A stretch of 64,000 nucleotides of DNA from Corythucha ciliata (taxonomy: Eukaryota; Arthropoda; Insecta; Hemiptera; Tingidae). The stretch lies in contig CM075942.1 in NCBI GenBank assembly GCA_038030265.1, forward strand, positions 53,410,751 to 53,474,750. Reading direction: 5' to 3'. The notes below the pieces were generated by a model. It did not search any database. It saw nothing but the letters and a program-made list of their open reading frames with translations, and was not told the origin of the DNA. Position 1 is the first letter of the stretch; the number at the start of each line of letters is the position of its first letter. A program made the position numbers and the translations under genes. Positions 22,302 through 33,869 of this stretch are shown here, one piece after another.

Positions 22302-22318
22302 CAGACGCGGATTCAGGG
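22302..22318 (+). repeat. Conserved DNA-element end motif (CAGACGCGGATTCAGGG)
   Basis: This sequence, the inverse at 24237-24250 and the inverse at 35077-35091 share CAG.CGCGGAT.CA followed by G-rich DNA. That looks like the terminus of a family of nonautonomous DNA transposons. No complete element is delimited here. Confidence 0.35.
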
Positions 22319-22399
22319 TTTGTTAAAAAAGGAGGGGCTTCAGAAATTTTATGCTTTGCTCTACTAAAACTGGCTTGATAGCCACTCGCATCCTTCAAA

Positions 22400-22800
22400 T
22401 CCAGGTTAAAAAAAAATGGGTTAGCTGACTATAGTCGCAAAAAAATAGCAAAAACTGACATTTTTCGCGCCTTAAAAATGACTAAACTTACTATTTACGA
22501 CCTAAACAAAAGCGAAACTGGCGATTGCAGCTCGAAAAATAGCCAAACTGACTTCTCACGCCCTGTAAATTGCTAGACGCACGATTAGGGCGCCATGAAA
22601 ATGCCTTAAAAGTTCATGATTCCCACCCTAAACATGGCTAAATCGACAATTCACGCACCAAACGTGGCCTTGGTTTCCTAAAAACAGCTAAATTGGCTCC
22701 ACGCACTCTAGTAATGGCTAAAAACTGACGATTCGCGCCCTGAAAATGCAAATGACTAAAATAACGAATTCATGCCCTGAAAATATCAACAGTGGTTGTG
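22400..22800 (+). repeat. Degenerate ~30-bp tandem array, type C (right part)
   Basis: Units like AAAAATGACTAAACTTAC and GACGATTCGCGCCCTGAAAA, repeated about every 30 bp. This is the same family as 20831-21135. Confidence 0.65.
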
Positions 22801-23390
22801 TTTTATTCGTTGAATTGCTTGAGAACAATGACGTTGCCGAAACCGCGGTCGTGATAGGTCAAATAAAACAAGTGGAAGAAGATCTTCCTTTCTTTTCTTT
22901 GCCTTCATGATGAAAAATCTGCAACCCCAAGACAGTCACAACCTACAAAAAGATCCGAAAAGCCCCCGAAACAGACTATTTGTCAGTAAAATGGATAATA
23001 TATTTAAAAAATAGCCGATTCAGTCATGAAACTGCGGTTGTTTTTTTTTCAATTAATAGTAGATTAAACCGAACAGTATTTTGCACTTCTATATAGATAG
23101 AATATTTTGCTAGTCCGGCCAATAAAATTACCTGATGTCTGCACGGTCTCTGTGGCCGTCAAAAATGTCCGAAATAAGTGGCTGAAACGAAGGAGCTGGA
23201 CGCGGAATGTTCACAAACTTGGTCGGGACACGATAAACTTAATCTAAAGTCTAAAGTAGAAAATTGTCGAACTACGGAGGCAGACTGCAAGCACAGTGAG
23301 TGGCCAGCATTGAAACACGTCGTTCCTGTGGCCAAATAGTCGCTGTCTGGGGCCGAAGTTCAAGCACGCTCAAGTTTCACACCTTCCTTC
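22801..23390. other. Unassigned DNA between arrays
   Basis: No gene, RNA or element is recognised. The last part (23330-23380) carries a CTGGGGCCGAAGTTCAAG segment that resembles the border of the small hairpin element at 23791. Confidence 0.5.
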
Positions 23391-23790
23391 AAGAACCGAA
23401 TTTATTGGACTTAAACCTTAAAAATAGTAATTTTGGGGATCCGTCTCTATTGAATACCTAAACAAACTCCGCGTGGGTTTGGGTCTTTCAAATATCAATT
23501 TCGAGGGTTTAGCTTAACCGATAAGCCAATTTCGTAAATCGTAATTTTGTCTTCTTCAAAAGATAATTTGGCGAGGTTTCTCTTATTCGAAAATGCAATT
23601 TCACGAGATCTTCAAAAATCGAATTTCCAGAATTTGGCCCTTCAAAGTCTCAATTTGGCAGATTTCTTTTCTTTTAAAATCCACGGTTTGGTCCACTTTG
23701 GCAACAAATTTCGTTGATTTGGCTATTCCAAATACCATTTCAAATTGTAGACATTTCGGGTACAAATACGCCAATTTCACTTTCACATGT

Positions 23791-23927
23791 CTGGGGCTGA
23801 AGTACGAAGGGGTGCTATGTGAAATAACACGGGCGGTATCCACGTGACAACTATTGTAATAGAGATAGAATAACGCCGTGTTACCCCTTATACCATAACA
23901 CCCCTTCGTACTTGCCCCCCCCCCCAG
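23791..23927. mobile_element. Small hairpin MITE-like element (137 bp)
   Basis: Inverted ends CTGGGGCTGAAGTACGAAGG and, inverted from the right, CCTGGGG..GCAAGTACGAAGG. The exact shared core is AAGTACGAAGGGGTG (23800-23814 and 23899-23913). The right end carries an expanded run of 11 C (23915-23925) where the left has only four G. The inner parts pair further through ACACGG/CCGTGT. No target duplication is clear. Confidence 0.6.
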
Positions 23928-24236
23928 GATCTTTTAAGACCATTGTTTGTGGATCTGGCGCCTTCAAAGCAAATTTCACGGATTTTCGAGGTTCAAAAAT
24001 TGGTTCTATAATTAACACATTCTTGAGATTCGAAGTTCGCAGTTTCGTCATTGAATGTTCGCCAGACATGCGACTGAACAGGCAGTTAGTTTATGGCGTG
24101 AAATTACAAATTTTTGCTATACAAGATATAATTTTGAGGATTTCACGATTTCCTCACCCTTTCTGGAGCTAATGTGAGAGCCTGGGCTGAAGTCCATCGA
24201 CGTGGTGTCCCGATGGAGGGAGCCTGAGCCCCTACT

Positions 24237-24250
24237 TGGATCCGCGCCTG
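24237..24250 (-). repeat. Conserved DNA-element end motif
   Basis: On the minus strand it reads CAGGCGCGGATCCA followed by AGTAGGGGC, the same end type as at 22302 and 35077. Confidence 0.35.
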
Positions 24251-26515
24251 CCTCGGGTTTCAGCTTTCTCGTGAGCTATACTGAAACCCGTCTCTTCAAA
24301 ATACTCGAACTCCAAAAATTGGGGGTTTTACGGAGCCAACTTTCTGTGAAATGGATCATTTCAATAAAGCAACCCCACACCTTGTAGTGAAGCTTTTAAA
24401 ATTAGTGTTTTAGGGAGGTAGAATCGCAGAAACTGATTTTTTTGCGAACCTGAATTGTGAAAATTGTTTTATACAAAACAAAGTCCACGAAATAGGTTTT
24501 TTAGTGGGCAAAATCCGCAAAACGTTGATTTTTAAACCAGTGAAATCTGGGTTTTAATTTACTCTAAAGATGAATGAACAATTGAAGTTTCCGTGGATCG
24601 AGGCTCTCTTCAGTTTTCATCCACCAAAAAGGCCTTAAACGACCAAAACCGTCAACACCGATGAGAACTCGTAGAACGACTGCCCCAACAAAAATTCCGA
24701 CTTAATTATTTCCCACACTACGCGAATATTCGACCACCGACCTTCAAGGCTCGGCTCCGAAGGCATGACCTCACCGGTTTGCGGGTCTCAACGACTTTGC
24801 CCCCGTCACCGTTGTGAACCCGCAATACACTACACCGCCTTCCCCCCTCCCCATCACTTGCATGACAACTCTTCACGTTAAACGTTCCATCGGAGGGGCT
24901 GAAAACGTAACAATGAGAGTATTCAGTCGGCTAGACTAAACGTCAGGCGGAGTTTATTGGTTTATTATTATTATTACCTTTCACCCACCCTGTCTTTCAA
25001 AGAATCCCAGCACGCACAACTCACCATTTGAGGGAATTTGCATACTTGCTCTTACAAATAGCTCGCTATTCAACAACAATTAGAAGCAAGCTGCACAAAT
25101 AAGTGCGCCTTTATATTTCATGAATTTTATTCATGATTTTATTCATTCAACCACGTAAAAAACGTTGTTTTTCTAATCCTTTAAATGCTAATTCGCTAAG
25201 GGATAATGCAAAAACCGAGAGAAAAAATGAAGAAGCTGATCACTGATGCAGATCTTGCAGCATCTTATCTTATCTTTGCGGAATATCTCACATTCGTGTA
25301 GCATTTTTTTTGTGTGAGCGTGTGAAGAGCTTGGTTGTCCTGTACAAGACGCTATTAAATCACACTACGTGCCAGATAACGTTTAGCCATGGGTGTTCCC
25401 GCCCACTTTTTACAAAAAAAAAAAAATGTTGAAACGACTTGTACAATACACGAGGATTGCATCAATTTGTATTGAAAAAAGTAGTGCGGGGGGAAGGGAG
25501 GAGGCACTCTTTTCACTGATGCAAAATAGGCAAACCAGTCGAGCGAAAGCGCCTTAAAGGCAACTCAGACCCGCACGACAGGTTGGAAAAGAAGTTGAAG
25601 GCCTAACTAGTCCCCCTTTTCAGGCGGAGGTGGTCTCCTTCAAACACACGGAAACAATTAAAAGAGGTCGCCTTCTGGGGTTATTAAACCTCTGGGCGTG
25701 AAAAAGAGTTTCTGTGACGTCGAGAAAAACTACGACGTGGTGTCGTTTGAAAAGGAAATAGAAACGAGTCTTGAAACCGTAATACCCGCCACCCCCTTCT
25801 ATATCGTCCTGTATGAATACGAAGGAGAATCACGTCCCTGATTACTTCCCCGGGTTCTTCCTGTTCGAAATGTCCGGACTCGTGCACTGTCATTTTTTTT
25901 TTAAAGAATGATTCACCCAAAACACTCATTGAATATTGTCAACCATTTAATTACAGGCGCGGGCACACTTTGTTTTGTTCAAAGCCTCCTACGCGTCTCA
26001 AAACCTTCTTGTTTATAACAAAAAAGACGCTAATAAAAACAATCTCGACACCTGAGAGACAAAGAGAGAGAACTCGGTTGATCACGAGGAAGGCTCTCCC
26101 ACTGTCTTTTCTTATGGGATAACTTGGCCAGGAATAGCTTATCTCAAGCATGTGATCTTGGGCTAGGTGCTAACTTTCTGGCGCCCCTCACTTTCTTTCA
26201 AACCCATTATCTCGAGACAAAATCTTACTTTGTACATCACGAAGCCCTTTTTTTATATTTCCCCTAGTTGTACCTTTTCAAAATCCTACACAGACCCCCC
26301 TCCTACCACCACAGCCATTGTTTACTTTTCCTTAGGGCGCGAAGGCTTTTGGTAGCGATTACGCCGCGCTTGTCCGCAGATTATCCTCTCCACTCGAGAG
26401 CATATAAAATATTACAATTAATTGGCGTTAATTAGCTGTAGCTGTGCTTTCAAATGAATAATGACACCGGTTTCAATAGCAATTAAAGTTGTAACAGCCT
26501 ATGAGTCAGTATATG

Positions 26516-26538
26516 AAAAAAAAAAAAAAAAAAAAAAA
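26516..26538. repeat. Poly(A) tract, 23 nt
   Basis: Uninterrupted A run. The upstream 100 bp carry no recognisable retroposon body. Confidence 0.7.
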
Positions 26539-27141
26539 CAAGCGCCGGTGAAACGTCGGGTTTGAGGATGTCCAGCCTATTAAAACGGTGAGGGGAGAGA
26601 AGGTGTTGAAACTCTGAAGATATAAGGCGCCATGCCCATGGAGAGAGATGTAAAAAAGACGGTGAAATAAAGACGAGAGGGTGGGGAAACTGATAGGCGC
26701 CCTGTTAAAGGCGAAGACTCCACTTTTTTTTGTGTGTGCGATGACGTGCTTCGTCCAATGAACAAGATCTTTGGCTGGACCAATGGAGGGAGGGAAATAA
26801 CATCTCTCGCACAGAAAGTTTTGATTGTTCCCCTTCAACGCTTCTCCACTCTATCTCTTTCATTTAAAACGCCCCTCATCAAGTTTTTATTTATAGTCGG
26901 TAGCAATTACCAGGTTTCTACAAAAATAGGCGGATTCAACCCTTCCCTTCCCTTAACCCCCACCGACAACCCCTTCTCTTTAACGTTGTTTGAACCACTC
27001 TGTTTCTTTTTCGAGATTATTCCAATAAATTTAAGGAAATCCTTGTCTCGTCGAAGCTTGCGTCGATAAAAGACTCTTATAAATCAAATTGACCGGCATC
27101 TCTTTAACGAGCCTGACACCGAAAAAAAATAAAAAAATAAC

Positions 27142-27174
27142 AAGAAGAAGAAGAAGAAGAAGAAGAAGAAGAAG
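27142..27174. repeat. (AAG)n microsatellite
   Basis: About 11 uninterrupted AAG units, followed by purine-rich DNA. It yields poly-Arg or poly-Leu ORFs on the two strands, which are not genes. Confidence 0.9.
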
Positions 27175-27672
27175 GAAGGAGCTCGATAAAAGAGAAGAAA
27201 AAAAAAACGTTAAGTACCGAATCGTGTTCTTTGAGGAAGACCCCAAAAGAACTCTTTTTCGAGACTTTCGAAGGTGTTTACAAAATATATAAATATTCCT
27301 TTTTCGAAGGAATCGAAATGCCGTGAGTGAGTCGATGGTATGGGGGGGGGGGTAGATCAGAAATTAAGCTAAATTATTTGGTAGAAGGCTTGTTGAGAAT
27401 AAGAAAAAACGAAAGGGGCGTTAGGGGGAAGAGGAAAAAAAAAAATTGGTGTAGACGTCTTGGACGGGTGAGGGGTGGGGTGGGGGTTACAAGGAGTGAC
27501 GGCAAAAGACAAAAGCCCCCTTTAAAGCTCATACCGTATTCAGGGTATTCCATGGGTGTTGTGAATGATGATGGTGATGAAACGGTTGGCGAAGAGGAGG
27601 GGTGGAGGGATGGCGGTGGCGCAGCACATAATTAGGCATGGCGCCTACACTGTACGGGGAAGAAGAAACGGG

Positions 27673-27674
<2 letters not shown>

Positions 27675-27706
<32 letters not shown>
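27675..27706. repeat. Poly(T) tract, 32 nt
   Basis: Uninterrupted T run, followed by AAGAAAAGAAAGAAAG. It could mark a minus-strand retroposon tail, but no body is recognised. Confidence 0.8.
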
Positions 27707-27710
<4 letters not shown>

Positions 27711-28637
27711 AAAGAAAGAAAGAAAAAAGTCTCCTACACCACCGTAGGTTGACACGTATCGATCAACTTCTTTGGTATCTGGTCAGGAACAGAACGAAAC
27801 AATAGAAATTTTTCAATTTAATTGCTTCAAGTCAGGCTCCCACATTCTTCAACACCAATTGACGTTGGGTCATGAAGTTGGGGTGGTGGGGTAACCGAAC
27901 GACTCGGCCGGGACCGAGATTCGGCCACTCGTCACGACTCTAAAACATATTATCAAGTCCTTCTCATGTGATGGTTTCAATCACGCTGTGACTCTGAGTA
28001 AACATCCGGATTCGACGCCCATTGCACTAACTCCAATTGGGGGTAATGGGGTCAACTTCGTTGTTCAAAATGCACTCGCTATTTAGGCTGACAGATTAAA
28101 ACGGTGATTCCTGCCAAAGATGGACCGTATGGCTTGGGAATCTCAGCCAAAGAGGGATGGTATACCCTAAATGATGGCTCAGCCTGGCATATTCGCTCAC
28201 TCACCGCACCTGTAAAACGCCCCACCTCCTCATGGTTCACATTATCATTGGCCCGCTGGCATGCCACTAATCTGACACGCATTGTGCACACTGTGGGTGC
28301 GGCCAGTATATCCCCATAACGAGTCTACGTTCCTCTACTTGATACACATAAACCAAAGGGTCTAACTCATATATGTCCCACACCAAGAGTTGTGGCACAA
28401 GCCCAAGTGAGGGAGGGGATGAAGTTGTCACAACTACTCAGGGGGAGTGGAAAGCAATGTTGCCTACTGATATTTGGCTTTTCCCGTCAAGTCAAGCTCA
28501 AAATTTCGTCAAAATGCACTTTATTCCGTTAATAAAAGTCAAATAAATAATTATCTCTAGCGTGCCTTGGTATAGTAGCGAGAGGGAACAGACAGACCCA
28601 AGCCTCTCGTCTGAGGAGGCTCCTGAAAAGCTCGAAG

Positions 28638-29110
28638 ATAGAAAATAAGGATTTTTAGGATCTATGTTCGTGGATTTGAAAACGAAATGCTGAAAAAAGC
28701 GCGAAAAGTTAAGAAACATTATTGAGAATTTGCGGTTTACGGCGGTGGCCCTTTCACGGTTATAATTTGAAAAACCGCCAACGCAATGGGGCATGTTCGC
28801 GGCTAAAAATTGTCAAAAGCTGTAATTCACGACCAAATGTGACAAATATCTCTCATTTGTGGCTAAAATAGAGAAAAACGCTGACTCTCAGAAAGAAAGA
28901 AAAAAAAATCGAAAAACGACAATTCGCGGTTTCTGGAAGACTTATTATGACTCTAGGGAAATGCGCTAATTCATAACTAGAAAAAACATCCAGTTCGTTG
29001 CTAAAACCGGGAAAAGGCGCTTATTCGCTGCTAAAATTAAGAAAAAACTCACGTTTGCAGCTGAAATTGAGAAACCGCGGTAATTCAGGGATAAAATTGA
29101 GGAAATGAGT
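28638..29110 (+). repeat. Degenerate ~30-bp tandem array, type A (forward)
   Basis: It starts with AAGGATTTTTAGGATC, the same lead-in as the array at 7138, then units such as GCTAAAATTAAGAAAAAAC and GCTGAAATTGAGAAACCGC. The last clear unit is near 29100. Confidence 0.65.
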
Positions 29111-29929
29111 TTGCGGTGGCTATCAGGTTCTATGGCGTCGAGCCAATGGCAAAGTCGTGAAAGGTTAAAACCCTCTAATTTGAAGTATCGGTTTTCGGTG
29201 TCAGGGTACTGTTTTCTGGGGGAAAATAGGATGAGAAATCTGAAAAAAAATATAATGAAAAATCTATGATGAACAGTTTTTATGCTATCGTGGAAAAACA
29301 GTGTTACTTCAGGTAAGAACACACCCCAAAAAATATTTTAGGCTGCAGCGTGTGTAAAATTATGGTTACTTTCACCACGAAATGTGAAAATTCATAATAC
29401 GCATTTTTCCATGTGCCGTAAATCAGATTACAGCCGATGGGATCTTTCAAAATGTATCGAATAAATAAAACGATTCTATACTAGAATTTTTTGTCCCTCT
29501 TCTTCTAATAGGCCCCATATACCCTGACACCGACAAGCGGTACTTCAAATTAAAGGGGTTTCCGACTTTTCCTTTGGCCCGCAGCCGCAGGACCCGTTTG
29601 CATCAAACGTTATCACGAGAATAAAACGTCTTTGCCGTCTGGCCGGAATTTTTGTTACTTCTCCCCACAAGTGCATCTATGATGCCGTCTGCCATCGGTT
29701 TCGTCACGTCCAAATTGAGGCAGACAATTTTTCCCACTATTAGGGAATTACTCTCGATTTTATGTGCTGGGCAAGAAAAGTATGAAAATGGTTGCACTTT
29801 TTACGTTCCTGGCTCTTCTGGCACTTGGACTATAAATTATGTACCTACCTACATAAAATTGGGATTTTTAAAGAGTCAAAAAAAAAAAAAATTGATGTTT
29901 AGTGAGCCGATCTGTAAAACGATCAATAC
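29111..29929. other. Unassigned DNA
   Basis: No gene is recognised. A short A-rich run (29879-29891) lies just before the next array. ORFs of 64-131 codons show no known motif. Confidence 0.5.
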
Positions 29930-30280
29930 ATTGAGGTACTCACGCGAAATTGGGTTTTCTGTACGCGGAAACCCTCGAAATTCGGCTTCTGGGAAACTAG
30001 AAACTAGACCCACAAAAACTTGTTCTTCAAATCTTCAGGGAACATAAGCAATGAAATTGGCATTTTATTGAGGCATTTATCGCAAAAATGGTTCATTCCA
30101 GAATAAAATCCGCGTAATTGATTTTTGAATGAAAGTCAAACAATGAAATTGGGGTTTATGATATAAAAACCAGCAAAATTGATTTTCAGCGACCCCCGAA
30201 AATGGTGAAATGGTTTTTTGGCGTGAAAAATTTCACGAAGTTGGGTTTTAAAGAGTTAAAAAGTAGCTGTTAAATTGTGT
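29930..30280 (-). repeat. Degenerate tandem array, type B (reverse orientation)
   Basis: Units on the plus strand read GCGAAATTGGGTTTT or CAAAATTGATTTTCAGCG, the inverse of the B consensus, spaced 25-35 bp apart. Confidence 0.55.
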
Positions 30281-30719
30281 AATAAAATAGGTAGGCGTTG
30301 TTGCAAAGGCTCCCGGCGCAGGTGAGCAGAAATTGTTTATAGTAATCTCTTCACTTTTCTTGATTTTCCTCCCGCATATTTCTTAAAATTATGGAATACA
30401 TGTATACCAGTTACCTCCTCTCTAAACTATTCCCTACTCTTTTTTATTGATGATGGTCACATTTCTTTTCCTCCACTTTTCTTCCTATTTTCTATCTCTC
30501 TTCTTTCTCTTTAGCCAGTCCGGTGTCTGCACTACTTGTAATCAAAGTCAATTTCATTTTGGATCTGTTCTCAACAAAGTTCAACAAATAATTACTAAAT
30601 TTCAAGCATCCCCTGTTAATTATGATTTCTAAAGTTACAGTTTTAATCGAAGGTTTATTTTCATTTTTCAATCAAGTTTAAATGTCAACTCATCACACTA
30701 CTAAAACAAATACTAAATT
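30281..30719. other. DNA upstream of the Jockey-like element
   Basis: Pyrimidine-rich DNA (30400-30510) and then a short open stretch ending at 30632 (SGVCTTCNQSQFHFGSVLNK). It could be a remnant of the element's ORF1 C-terminus, but nothing diagnostic is visible. The true 5' end of the element is not defined. Confidence 0.35.
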
Positions 30720-31444
30720 CCTTCAGTGGAACCGCTGCCAATAAAAGATAAAAAAAGACGAGCTTCTTTCCCTAATAATAAACAGCAAAGTCCGCATTTG
30801 TTCTTTAAATGAGACTAGACTTGATAATACAAAACGCTTCGAAATGCCTGGCTTTGCAGTTGGTAGGAAAGACCGTGACAGTCGGGGGGGGGGGGGGAGT
30901 GGCTCTTCTAGTTCACAATTCTATTAACCATAAGGAACTTTGACTTCCTAAGCTTTCCGCTTTTGATGCGGTGGGTGTAACTTAATTTCTCGGTAAGTGT
31001 TCGTATCACGTAATTTCTGTGTACAGACCCCCAAAAAGCCAACACTTTCAAAACGACCTCCGTAGTCTATTGTCACTTGGTTCGCGCGTGTTAATATTGG
31101 GTGATCTAAATGCGACGCATATTTCTTGGCACTGCTATCGTAATAATGCTGCCGCGAAAGTCCTCTTTCATTCTTCTCGCCGTTTTTCCTTTGACATCTT
31201 CTCGCCGGAAGCCCCAACCTATTACCCGCCTGAACCGAAAAGACCCAGTGTACTGGACATCGTCCTTGCTAAACATATCCCAAATATCTCCTCTATTGAA
31301 AGCATTTCCCAACTAAACTCGGACCATAACCCAATAATGTTCAAACTTAATTATAAATTTTCTGGAGCTCCGTTTACCCAACAATTTAAATTTCGTGAAA
31401 TGAATTGGTCGTCCTTTGTGACCCATTTATCTATAACAACGTAA
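30720..31444 (+). pseudogene. LINE AP-endonuclease domain
   Basis: Reading across frameshifts: FLQWN near the start, then ICSLNETRLDNTKRFEMPGF, GFAVGRKDRDSRGGG, GVALLVHNSINHKEL, VYRPPKSQ (31018), LILGDLNATHISWHC (31098-31142), YYPPEPKRPSVLDIVLA and QLNSDHNPIMFKLN. The ordered N, E, Y, D..N and SDH motifs are those of the exonuclease-endonuclease-phosphatase fold that nicks target DNA. Stops lie near 30744, 30934 and 30979, and a run of 14 G at 30884-30897 shifts the frame in the GG(G)VA loop. Confidence 0.8.
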
Positions 31445-31614
31445 ATCCCCACCCTGAAATAGCGTCAGATGTTGGCTTAGTAATTCAAGAATTTTCCAAT
31501 CTCATCTTACAATCAGCGGACCTAGCAATACCTCGACACAGCTCTGTGCCTAACAAAGCACTCCCCCCCCCCCACGTTATTCTCGTAGTAAAACTGAAAA
31601 ATTACCTTTAAAAA

Positions 31615-32541
31615 TTGTACCAAAAATTGAGCATTCCTATTTTCAAAAAAGCTGTTTCCCTACTGCAAAAAATCATAAGCAAAATGATTAGTAATCACAA
31701 AAATTTGAAATGGTCTTCTTTTCTTGCAAAAATCCAGCCCTCATCCGTAGCATTCTGGAGAGTAACAAAATATTTTAAAAACACCAAGCCAGTCTCAATG
31801 ATTCCGACCAGCTCCGTACCTCTGTGGACAAAGCAAACGCATTTGGTAAATACTACGAGGGTTTTCACTGAGCCACACAAGGCTTGAGCTCTCTTAACCA
31901 CAATAGGTAGGTCAATAGAACCGTGCGTCGGTGTTTAAAAACTATTCAATATGCATCAACAGACGTAAAATTAGTTACCACAAAGGAAATTAAATATATT
32001 ATTAAGACACGCCCTAGTAGGAAGGCCCCCGGCTCTGATATGATTTCTAATACCCTCCTTAAGCACCTCCCTCGCAAATGCCTGGTATTATTAATACCAG
32101 TTATTAACCCATCTATTCAATAAAATGTTAATTCTCGGTTATTATCCGAACCAGTGGAATACTGCGAAAGTTATTGTGATTCACAAGCTGGGTAAAAATC
32201 CCTCACAAGTCCCAAGTTATCGCCCTATAAGTCTATTGAGCTCTCTCATTAAATTGTTTGAAAAGGTCATCCAAACTCGCGTGTTGCGGCACATTGAAGA
32301 CAACAACATACTTATTAATGAGCAATTTGGATTTCGATCTGGGCACTCGACACACTCACAACTGTGTCGGGTCGTAGATGACATTACCCAAAATTTTTTC
32401 GATCGGAAACATACAGGCATGGTCCTAATCGATATACAAAAAGCCTTTGATACAGTATGGCACTATGGCTTGCTTTACAAACTTCAATTACTGCAATTCC
32501 CCTCTTATATCATAAAATTGATCGCAGCGCAGCTTACCTAA
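31615..32541 (+). pseudogene. LINE reverse transcriptase, first duplicate
   Basis: Three open pieces: SIPIFKKAVSLLQKIISKMI near 31630 (other frames needed downstream), IKYIIKTRPSRKAPGSDMIS (31989-32048), and YYPNQWNTAKVIVIHKLGKN, PSYRPISLLSSLIKLFEKVI, NEQFGFRSGHSTHSQL, GMVLIDIQKAFDTVWHYGLL (32125-32541). PISLL and DIQKAFD are RT motifs. The open frame is longer here than in the second copy but ends early at IAAQLT because of a 5-bp repeat (GCAGCGCAGC). Confidence 0.85.
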
Positions 32542-33603
32542 ATAACCGGAAATTATACGTATTAGTCCAGTCAAACGGTAGTTCCACGTGGACAAAAATC
32601 TCTTCTTGGACTGAATAAAATTAACAAATATTGAGCATTCCTATTTTCAAAAAAGCTGTTTCCCTACTGCAAAAAATCATAAGCAAAATGATTAGTAATC
32701 ACAAAAATTTGAAATGGTCTTCTTTTCTTGCAAAAATCCAGCCCTCAACCGTAGCATTCTGGAGAGTAACAAAATATTTTAAAAACACCAAGCCAGGCTC
32801 AATGATTCCGACCAGCTCCGTACCTCTGTGGACAAAGCAAACGCATTTGGTAAATACTACGAGGGTTTTCACTGAGCCACACAAGGCTTGAGCTCTCTTA
32901 ACCACAATAGGTAGGTCAATAGAACCGTGCGTCGGTGTTTAAAAACTATTCAATATGCATCAACAGACGTAAAATTAGTTACCCCAAAGGAAATTAAATA
33001 TATTATTAAGACACGCCCTAGTAGGAAGGCCCCCGGCTCTGATATGATTTCTAATACCCTCCTTAAGCACCTCCCTCGCAAATGCCTGGTATTATTAATA
33101 CCAGTTATTAACCAATCTATTCAATAAAATGTTAATTCTCGGTTATTATCCGAACCAGTGGAAGACTGCGAAAGTTATTGTGATTCACAAGCTGGGTAAA
33201 AATCCCTCACAAGTCCCAAGTTATCGCCCTATAAGTCTATTGAGCTCTCTCAGTAAATTGTTTGAAAAGGTCATCCAAACTCGCGTGTTGCGGCACATCG
33301 AAGACAACAACATACTTATTAATGAGCAATTTGGATTTCGATCTGGGCACTCGACACACTCACAACTGTGTCGGGTCGTAGATGACATTACCCAAAATTT
33401 TGCGATCGCAAACACACAGGCATGGTCCTAATCGATATCCAAAAAGCCTTTGATACAGTATGGCACTATGGCTTGCTTTACAAACTTCAATTACTGCAAT
33501 TCCCCTCTTATATCATAAAATTGATCGCAGCTTACCTAAATAACCGGAAATTTTACGTATTAGTCCAGTCAAACGGTAGTTCCACGTGGACAAAAATCTC
33601 GTC
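31629..33603 (+). repeat. Tandem duplication, ~0.98 kb unit, inside the LINE
   Basis: 31629 to about 32605 is repeated at 32633 to about 33603 (offset 1004 falling to 998 through small indels), with roughly a dozen substitutions. The junction (32611-32632) contains AATAAAATTAACAAATATT, which otherwise occurs only further downstream in the element at 33999-34017. The duplication therefore joined a downstream site to the start of the unit. Confidence 0.9.
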
Positions 33604-33610
33604 TTCGATT
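32631..33610 (+). pseudogene. LINE reverse transcriptase, second duplicate
   Basis: Same motifs as the first duplicate. It differs by a one-base shift near 33404 (QNFAIANTQAWS, stop), after which MVLIDIQKAFDTVWHYGLLY continues in another frame to IAAYLNNRKFYVLVQSNGSS, a normal family sequence. The two copies thus carry different lesions. The frame runs into the inverted duplication at 33561. Confidence 0.85.
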
Positions 33611-33828
33611 TTTTCACTTTGTTCTATGTTTTTTTGGGGTGAGGAACACGAATCTGAAGAGATCCAACAAAATTTCCCTGTGCGTTTTGAGAAAATCGCA
33701 CAGGAAATTGTGTTGGATCTCTTCAGATTCGTGTTCCTCACCCCAAAAAACATAGAATAAAATGAAAAAATCAAAGGCGAGATTTTTGTCCACGTGTGGT
33801 ATTTTTTTTATACGATTTGACTGGACTA
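33561..33828. repeat. Long hairpin (inverted duplication) inside the LINE
   Basis: The left arm 33561-33684 and right arm 33697-33828 are inverted copies around a 12-nt loop (33685-33696). The inner 70 bp are almost perfect (GAGGAACACGAATCTGAAGA versus its complement at 33722-33741). The outer part of the left arm is normal LINE coding sequence (TAGTCCAGTCAAACGG), and a decayed inverse of it appears at the right border (TTTGACTGGACTA). So the arm captured element sequence. Confidence 0.85.
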
Positions 33829-33869
33829 TATCTATAAATAATATAAACTCCTCCTTATACTTTATATGT

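Larger units (their letters stand above)
23391..24570 (+). repeat. Degenerate ~30-bp tandem array, type B
   Basis: Diverged units of the form CAATTTCGCGGATTTGGC then CTTCAAAA. The orientation is plus to about 24160. From 24400 the units appear in the opposite orientation (GCGAAACTGATTTTTT-like), so the block contains an inversion or two abutting arrays. A small hairpin element (23791-23927) interrupts it. Confidence 0.65.
24571..28637. other. Unassigned intergenic DNA
   Basis: No gene is recognised. Simple sequence is listed separately (26516, 27142, 27675). A run of 11 G lies at 27342-27352. A 71-codon plus ORF at 28104-28319 has a more protein-like composition than most (no homopolymers), but I recognise no family and its reverse strand is open as well. 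Confidence 0.5.

Noticed and set aside
27121..27246. Arg-rich and Leu-rich ORFs
   Set aside because: Both are translations of the (AAG)n microsatellite.
28104..28319. 71-codon ORF with gene-like composition
   Set aside because: No family recognised, and the opposite strand is equally open; kept only as a remark.
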